A stretch of DNA of 64,000 nt. Source: Polydactylus sextarius. Lineage: Eukaryota > Chordata > Actinopteri > Polynemidae. The position numbers and the translations under genes were made by a program. Shown here piece by piece: positions 52,801 through 62,400 of this stretch; position 1 is the first letter of the stretch; each line of letters opens with the position of its first letter. Below the pieces are notes generated by a model, which was given only the letters and a program-made list of their open reading frames with translations, did no database searches and was not told where the DNA came from. The stretch is taken from the NCBI GenBank assembly GCA_016801845.1, contig CM028920.1:4977001-5041000 (forward strand), read 5' to 3'.

Positions 52801-54938
52801 TCTTTGATATTACTCAATAACTGCTGAGACTGTAGTCATGAGCTGATAGACCAACATCAACATACAACCAACCTCATGGTTTACACAGCTACAACATGTA
52901 AAGAATTATTTATGTGGTAAAGACCTTTAGCATGGAGACCAGTCCAGACGACAATATGGTGCAGAAACAAGTGATTTATATTGTTCAATAAGGAGAGCAA
53001 GATGAAAACATCTCACACTGTGTAAAAAACATTGGACATTTTCTAATTAGTCTGAATGTTTGGACCTTCCTCTCTATAACGTTCCTACATACAAAGTGAC
53101 AGTTGGTAGAAGATGTACCTACTTCAATAAACTTTAAGTCACTTACATAACAGTTGCACAGTTTGTTTTTCAGCATGTATATATATAAAACATAATTAAT
53201 GTATAATTCTCTGGCGCAGTGGTTGCAGGTCAGCATAATGTGATCAGGTAAACGAAACAGAATAAACAGAATAAACAGTGATGATGCTCAGTCAAGACTT
53301 CACAGGGAAGTGTGGTAGCAAAGACTCGCCACCGATGTGGTGAGAAGAGAAATAAAGCTGGTTGCCTCATAAACTCCATTACGTCCCACTGATTAGCTCA
53401 GGCAATAACAACTTCATCTGTATCTGTCTCTGTGATGGAGATGGATACGGTGAGGTTAGTTATTAGAAGGAGGTCAGCTGAAGGAGTAAGAATAAACATT
53501 TATTACCATCTTCATGTGCTAAAAACTCACTTTTTAGTCCAGTTAACATCAGATCTAAACACTGAAATAGCCAGTAACACAACAGGGATGTTGTAATGAA
53601 AGTGCTGCATTGAAGCAGAGATTCCAACTCTGACTAGGTATGAAGAAACACTGATACAGTGACAGAGGAACAATGGCTGCCACAGTGAAAACAGCAGCCG
53701 GCAGGCAGCAATGAAAGGGATCAGCCTGAAAAAACAATGGACACACCACCATATTGAGACGAAGAGATCACATGCGGGCCACTGATGGTGACCAATGCTG
53801 CCTTTTGTTTTTTGAACCGAGCGGTGACCGACAACCCCATGTTCTGCGTTAGTTCCCCAGCACTGGCTTTACCGCAAAAGTAAAGTATGAGAATAATTAT
53901 AATTATAAACAACGGATGTAGAGGAAATGTCCAAAGTGTTGTGATCTAGATATTACTGCCAATAATACCTCTCACTCTGTTGACCTACTTTTATTGTGCA
54001 GTCTCATGCTGTCTGACTATATCACACCCACATGGCAGCAGCACTGCGACTGCATGGATACACATCAACACAGATTTACAGCACATAAAAACGACAGCGA
54101 TGTGCGTTAAAATAATACACACACACACATAGAGAGACGTGTTGTACCTGCTGGGTCTGGGTAGGGAGGGTAAGGAAGGCAGGGCAGGTAAACCGCCGGA
54201 AGAGACAGAGTAGTGAACCAGCAGCAGCACTGACAGAGAGACCAGAACGGCAGAGTTGATGACCACCGCTCCCCCGACGAAGCCAAAAACAAACAGCAGC
54301 ATACACCCGGGGCTCATGGCCCCCCCAGATCATCAGAGGTTGAGGGGCACGGATGATGAAAGCAGGTTGCGTGAGGGGTGAAAAGCACCGAATCAACTCA
54401 AATCAACTGTTTTTGTTTTGGCCCGAACCGCAACAACCACATCTATGATGATGAGGTCAGCGATGCTGTATCCTTCTGGCTCAGAGTCAGGACTTTCTGC
54501 TGCAGTTCGATCGTGGAGCAGAGAGGGCAAGTAGTGCAGGCCGATCACAGGGCGACCTGCCAGCAGCAGCAGCAGCAGTAATCCTGCTGGCTTCAGCAGC
54601 AGCAGCAGCACATGGCAGAGCAGTGGATGATCCAGAGAGAGGTGGCGGTCACAGCGACTCCTCTCCTCCACCGTCCTCCTCTCGCACTCCGTTTATGTTT
54701 TGCCTTACTCCTCCTCGGCTGAGATGCGACGCGGCTGCCGCTGTGAAGTCTAGAACACTCTGAAGCTCTCCCTCTCTCTCGCTGCTATAGCACCCGCCGC
54801 CGCCACTACCCCTCCCTCTCTGTCTCTCCCTCCATCTCCCTCTTTTCTTTTGGATGCTGGATTGGAGGCAGCTCGTTCCATATGCCTCTTCTCAGGCTGC
54901 AGCCGATTGGCTGGAAACAGGAAGACTGATCAGTCAAA

Positions 54939-54982
<44 letters not shown>

Positions 54983-57900
54983 GGAGGGAGAGGGAGGTAG
55001 GCAGTGTGTCTGCTTCAACTAGAGGGACACTGAGGATGTGAATGCACAGACACGGTGCAAGGTGAAAGAGAAAAGCTACACAGTGCAGAGACATACTATG
55101 AAACACTATTCACACGTCTTGGACAAGTTTCTGCAAATTCTAATGAAGCAGCATTTGTCTCGTATCATGAGAGATAAACTGACTTTATCACTAGTGCAAC
55201 TACTGTTTCTACAAGTTGCCTAATGAATTGAAGGCTGCTGATTAGCTCGACACACAAAGTACAACTGAGACTGAGATGGAGATGAACAGATGCATCAACA
55301 CATCAGTACAATGACTAACGTTCTAATGTGATTGATGCAAAGTAAAAACATGGATCCATGTCATCACATATAAAATACATCATTATTTTGAAATTCCAGT
55401 GGGGCATCTGTCTCCTACCGCTCCTTCCTAAACATTCAAACAACGCTAGTAGCCTAGCAGCAGGCTGGTCACAGCAAGTAGCCAACAAGAAGATGATGAG
55501 GACATCGGGAATAAACCAGCGAGACGGAAGGATTTTTTTGGATTTCAGAGAAAAGACGAGTCAACGGTCAAAACGTAGTACGAGGTAAAATAATCTGGAA
55601 ACACGACCAACCTATTCAGGTCCCTGAAGAAGAAGCAGGACACTGATCCTGTCATTGACCATGTTAATGTGTCGTTTCACCAGCTTACCAGTTATTTTCC
55701 ACGAAAACTGACTCCAAGATAGCAATGTTAACCATGTCTCACAATGACCAATATATTCGTTAAGAGCAACATGGTCGTTTCCTCACTATTTATCTATTTT
55801 TTTTAAGTGATTTTTAAAGATTTGTAGGTGATCATGGCCACAAAAAAGTGAACCATTCATCTTTGAATCCAAATGAATATTTCAGCCAGACTGAAAACAA
55901 TTCCCTCATGTCGCTGTTGAGATATCACATTTAAAGTTTAAAGATGGATGCCTCAGGCCACATCTGTCACCAGTGTGGAGGCATCAAAACAAATGACACC
56001 TAGAGCAGGCTCCTCCGGGAATCAGAGTAGAAGGAATTGTTATTGTCTGATGAGACTAAAACAAAAAGTGTTGATCAGGCATAAACCAAACAGAGAGCAG
56101 AGAAACAGCAGCAGCAGCAGCAGCAGCGGGGAGGATCCTGTGGGGTTTTGCGTTTGTGAGAGTAAACAGTATCATGAATTAATTCAACTACTGAAAAATC
56201 CTGCAGGAAAACCAGTTTTAATAAACCTACTGTTGATACTGTTTATGGACTTTTCAAAGCAAATGTTTACAACTGATTAAAATGTCATTATAAGAAGTTG
56301 ACAGTTACAGATTTTATCAGTGAGACTTTTAACATTACAACTGTGTTTTATTAAACTGTCATTAATGATCCATTCATACAGCAGCCTCCATCTGCTTTAT
56401 GATATCATAGTGTGGTAAAACATTTACTAAATGTTTCTATGCTGCTTGCAAATACAAAATAGTTTTTGATTACAGTACAGTGTTGAGCAGGCACTTAATA
56501 TAAAACAAACACTACAGCCCTAATGTCAGAGGCGATCGATGCTCATATTAAGTGGAGGATGTGTTGACCTCCATGGTGCTCAGATATAATCTGCTCCGCA
56601 AATGAGCAATGAACCACAAAGCTGATCATGAGAGTAAAGCAGATCATTCAACGGTCAAACCGCTGCCATCATTTACACAGCGTCTGGTCTGTTATCTGTT
56701 AGTTTCAACTCTCACTTCTTCTTCTTCTTGCAGCACTTTTAAAAAAAATAATACTAATAATCTTGCTTACATATAATCTCCATTTCCAATTCTTGACAAA
56801 ATACTCTACTAACACTCACCTTTACCTAAAATCACCAGGTATTTTCAGAATGAACACATCTCTGGTTTGGTATCTTAGTGATTCTACCTTCCTGTTCCTC
56901 CATCACTCCCTCCTCAGTGTTTCTGCTCATACAGGTTCTCTGACCTACTTCTTTCTCCTGCCTGTAGGGAGGAAACTTGTGTGTGGGAACACAGAGTTGC
57001 AGTGGTTACACTGAATCACTACAGCCACAAACAGAACAGATGAATTCTGGCTAAATGAATAAATATTCTTCCTCTAACAGTGTGAGAGTAGACAAGAGTG
57101 AGCTATTTGCTTACTGGAGTAAAACCAGAGATAATGGTTTATAGTCTCTCTGTGAAAAGACTGATTTGATTTATTCTGATATCTGCTGGTCAGAGATCAG
57201 GAGTTATCTTTTACTTTGGTAAACAAATCAAACAAAACACAGGACAGAAAATCTACTAATCTAATCTAATATCTACTATCAGAGCTGGACGAAAGAATCT
57301 GTTCTGGACTTAATGTCACACAAACACAGCTCAGGATCAATCAAGTAAGAAAACCATCACATGAGAGCGGCTGCAACCAAAGGACTGGAACTGTCATCAA
57401 ACCAAAATATACAAAGGAAGTGACCTTTAAAAAACTATAAACCACAGGCAACATATGTGCTTATAAACTGTAACCAAAGGGCGAAACACAAGTGTTTCAC
57501 AATGAGATGAATGAAATCTATTCAACTGCAGTGGAAAATATGAAGATAATCAAAGATGATAATGATTTAAGACAATCGTCATCAAACAAATGACTGAAAC
57601 GTTAAATGTTCCAGTGACGGTGATGACGTGGGACTGAATGAACAGTGAGAAGAAGCCCAGTTCGTCTCACCGTGCTCTGGATGATGACCCTGTGTCTGGT
57701 GCTTCTGTTGGTGTCATCACATGCTGGTGTTTGGTTCGCTCCAGATGCTCCATGTAGCTGTGGATCATCTAGAAAACACACACCAGTCATGGAATCAGTA
57801 ATAATAAATCACAATCACGTTCTCATCTGAATGATAGTGACATTAATAGACACATTTTATGCTCCAAGATATATTTAGTGCCTTGTTACAAAACTACAGT

Positions 57901-59371
57901 GTGTTTGATTATCACCATCCAGAACCGCCTGGTTACCATGGTTACACACATATTAAACATACTGTCCAGGCACAGCTGTGACAGTCACACTGACACTAAG
58001 TGATGCAGATGTAAAAACAGTAACGTGGTGTCAGCGACAGCTTTTATTTGACTCTTCAACATGATTCAGATGAAACCTGAGAGGCATCTGGTTGTGATGA
58101 ATTATGAATAACAGGCTGAAGTCTCAGCAGAAACGCAACTTATCTTCACACACACGTCACGTTTACATCATATTCACTTGAGCCACGAATCAAGACTATA
58201 CTATTTTTCTGTGACTTAAAGGTCAGAGCTGAACCGCAGATTTGTATTCTTATGGTTAAAAAAAAGTATAATCTTATAGGTTTATATTGAACAAAGCATC
58301 AGTTGACGTGTGTCTGTCTCTTATTAGGAACATATTTGTCTTTGGCTTATCTGCATTTAAGCAAATATTTTTGGCTGTTTTATCCCAGACCAACTTACCT
58401 CAGTGTGTCTCTGATGAAGAGCGTTATACTCCTTCTTGAGCTCTGCCTCTCTCTCCTCCAGCCTGCTAACTAGATAAGAAAGACAGGAAAACTGTCACAA
58501 CCTTACACCCAAAATTTAATGAGTCTAATTATCCATTTCGTAAACGATTTAACTAAATATTTGTGTAATTTCATATGTTAAGTGAGGGGTTACTTGATGT
58601 AATTACAAGTTAGAGCCAGTAGAGGGCCACAGTGCATCAACAAATCCTCCTGTGTTACAGCAAACATCCAGAACATGATTATTTCACCAACGTGACATCT
58701 ACAATATTCATCATCATGTAATGTAATCACAAAAGAAGTGACTTGACAACAGAAATTCTGATTCATCAGCTCTTTGGTTGAATTGAAAACTTCTTGGACT
58801 TTAGCACAGGTTTCTTTATATTCTCTATAATCATAAAACTCTAAATGTGACTGCAAAAGGTGAAAACAACTTTGTCCCCTTTAAAACGTTAGATATAACA
58901 GTAAGAACATTTTTACAACAAGTAAATAAGGAGATGAAAGGAATCCACAGACCTATCTATAGAGCGACCATCAGCCTGACTCGTATCCAGCCAGTGGACT
59001 GTGACTTACAGGTCCCATTGTTTGTGTCTCTCAGGTGGCATTGGTTATTTGTAGTCATAACAGCGCCACAGTCGTGCTGACAGTGCCATTTAAACGCCGG
59101 CTATTAAAGCTAGCGCTAACGCTAATGAAACATTCTTCGGCGTCTACATCAGACGGATTATACAGCTAATTCACATGAGCCTCCAGAAACAGCCTCTTTC
59201 CTCAGGTGGTTAATGAGCCACACATATGCAATATGAAAGAATTTAACACCTACGCGAGGAGCAGCTGCATGTGGTGATGTAAACTGTGATTCACTGCGGT
59301 TCACTGAGGGATGCGAGAGGAACTGGTAGTGAAAGAGTGGAGCAGAAATAACCTTGGTCAGATATAGAGAG

Positions 59372-59413
<42 letters not shown>

Positions 59414-62400
59414 ACAGGAAAAGGAAAGAGATGCTAAAAGAACATCTCACATTAAAAAGCTCTGAACGTCCGAGAAAATGTATTATAAATAATAATTATA
59501 TAGAGTTAAGTGCTTTTTCTGGATGCAGTGTTAAACTGTGAATCATAATTTGAAGTAAACAAGTGACTTAGCTGTGTTGGGTGTAGCTACACTGATTCAT
59601 CATTGAACACTACTGGAACTTTAACGGTTTGGAACAGATTAATAGTTGGTTGCAGCCCTTATTTTCATCAACACAATTAACTGGATGACTATGATTATTT
59701 TTTTTTTCAATTAATTTTGTCTGAACAGCCCCGAGGTGATTTGTTTAAAACTGACTAAAACCAAACAAACAAACAAACAAAACATGGAAAGGGAAGTGAA
59801 GTGTGGTTCTTCTTCTTCGTGGTTTTCAGCTACTAATCATCCTGCCTCAGTTGTGGAGTCCATTCACAGAAACTGCTGATCAAATCAGATACTTTAACTA
59901 CGTATGGTCCGGTCTCTCTTCAAGATGTCTGAATCCTCCTGTTTATTGGCTCAGGGGTGAAACGTTTGCTTCAGTTTGCATAAAAGAAATAAGTGAGAAC
60001 GACCTCACTTCAACTGCTCCATAGTTAATGTTTTATTAAATTCTTGGACTTTCTTGGACTGTGATTATATTGTTATGATGAATACAAGTGTTAAAAAACT
60101 ATTCAAAAAACTTAGAGGGTATTTATGTCTTGTTTTTGACTGTTGACTGGATTTAACAAATCTTTAAATAACAACGTTACGCACTGATGTCAGGCATTAA
60201 TACAGATGTTAGAGGATGTTGTAACAGTAAATGTTTATGGTTCAATACAACAAACTCAAACACATTTGATTGTTTAAGACAAAGAGGAAAAAAAAAACAG
60301 AAGCTGAAACGTAAAAAATGTTGTCTTATTTCCACTACTTTTGATTGATAAATGATCTATTATCAAAATGATTCCAAACGATTTTATTGATTTTTTTTAA
60401 CCAGTCAGTCTGGCTCTGATCCAGAGTTCAACCATTAGTTTTGCTGTGACTCAGTAGAGCAGGTCATCCACTAATCAGGTCAGGGCTTCAGTTCCTGTTT
60501 CTCGTTGTGTGAGTGGGTGAACGTCAGCTGTGTACGGTGCTTTGAGTGGTCATCACAATACTAGAGAAGTGTTACAGTTATAGTAAAGTTTAGTAAACGC
60601 ATTCAATTTTTCATCCTCATCCCACTGAACTATATCAGCAGTCATTCAAAAAAAGCAAACTGACATGAATCCAAAAAGAAAGTAATGAAATAAGTGTAAA
60701 GACAAACAGAATTAATTCATTTCTGTTTCAATTCTGTTTTACAGTCACAAATTATACTGACGTTTACAGGATCAGACTCCTCTGACTTGTGACCAAAGTC
60801 CATCTTGAGAGAGAACATCATGCCACAAATGTACAGTAATTCCCCCCAAAAACTGAAACTGACAAAAAAAAAGAGGGAAGTGTCGCATCGAAAGAAATGA
60901 GAAGAAATCTGCTGAGAAGTTTAAAATTTTCCCCGAACACGACCGAGGGCTGAGGGGAGTGTGTTACGGCCTCGCGGTGGAACAAGAAGCCAGTCACACA
61001 CCATCAACGATGCGGTCATGCACACATCATGAGGGTTTGCTTTTGATGCTCTGGAAAATCTAACACACTCTGAAAACGCGAGGAAAGACCACGCCGCTCT
61101 CTACATTTAACTTTCCTATGTCAGAAAGACGCATAATGGTCACTTGTGTTAACATGAGCCACACAGATGACGCTTCTAAAAAGCTTTGTTTGAGATAAAA
61201 AAAACCTACGAGCGCATCAGTTATTTGCTGTCCCTCCCTGATCGGTTTTTGGCTTCGAGACATGTTGATCTATTCTATTACAGCTCATTTAGCTCGCTGG
61301 CAGGCAGACACTCATGGTGTCTCACTAATGGACCTTTTTTCAGCTGGGACATGAGAGTACATCTGCCCTCGGCACGTCGGCCAAACAAACAGTCACAAGA
61401 CCTGCAAACTGATGATGCTGCTGTCAGGGTTTCTGACCACGTGTGTGTGTGTGTGTGTGTGTTTATTTAAAGTGTCCAATAATAGAGCTGATGCAGTAAA
61501 AACTGGGTTTGGGGCAGCAACAACTCATCAATTATATCGATTAAAATCAACTGTCAAATTAATCGCCAACAATAATAATAATAGATTAGTTGGATCTAAA
61601 TTATCATACACAGAAGTAAAGTGGCAACGTGCCTTAATGTGGTAAAGCATCATAAAACAAGAAGAGAAGGAGAAGAGAACCAATGACAGGTCTTGTGTAT
61701 CTCTGGAGGAAGTGTTTGACAAATGGCAGTAGAAAAGTGACCAAGTCATCAAAAGTCTGGGAGCATTTTACATGGACGCCTTCAAAGAACAGAAGGTTTT
61801 TTTCTGTGAATTTAGATTTTTAATCGGACTGAATTTGTGCGTTTGTCCGTGAAAACGAACATAAATCTGGTGGAAACACGCTGGTGTATAATGTGACGTT
61901 GTTGAGTTTTTGAACTATTTGATGCATTTTATCATTCAGCGATGGTTTATAGCGAATCCTTCATTTCTTCAGAAACTTGCATTTCCTGATTCTCGGCACA
62001 TGGCTGCATCACCCAGTGTCCATTTACCTCATGTCATTTGGCTTCTCTGCACTTTAAATCAGTAGTTATTAACTTAAAAAGACAATTGTATGTTTGTTAT
62101 TGTGCTTCTGTGCAGAAACATACTAAACTGTCTCTGTGTCAAATGTGTCTAAATAATTTTTATTTCTTTTTTGCACTCTTAATGTGCATAAATTTAAGAT
62201 TTTATGTATTAGTAACTTAAAAAGTAAAGCACTGGAATTAAAATTGTTTAGATTTTTTCCCCCTATTTATCCGATTAATAATAGATTATCAAAATAATCA
62301 TTAGTTACAGCCCCACATGTGTATGTGACAGATGTACAGTGTGATGGACTTACTCTGATCTGCATAGTTCTTGGTTTTTAGCTCAATCTGACGTGTGTGA

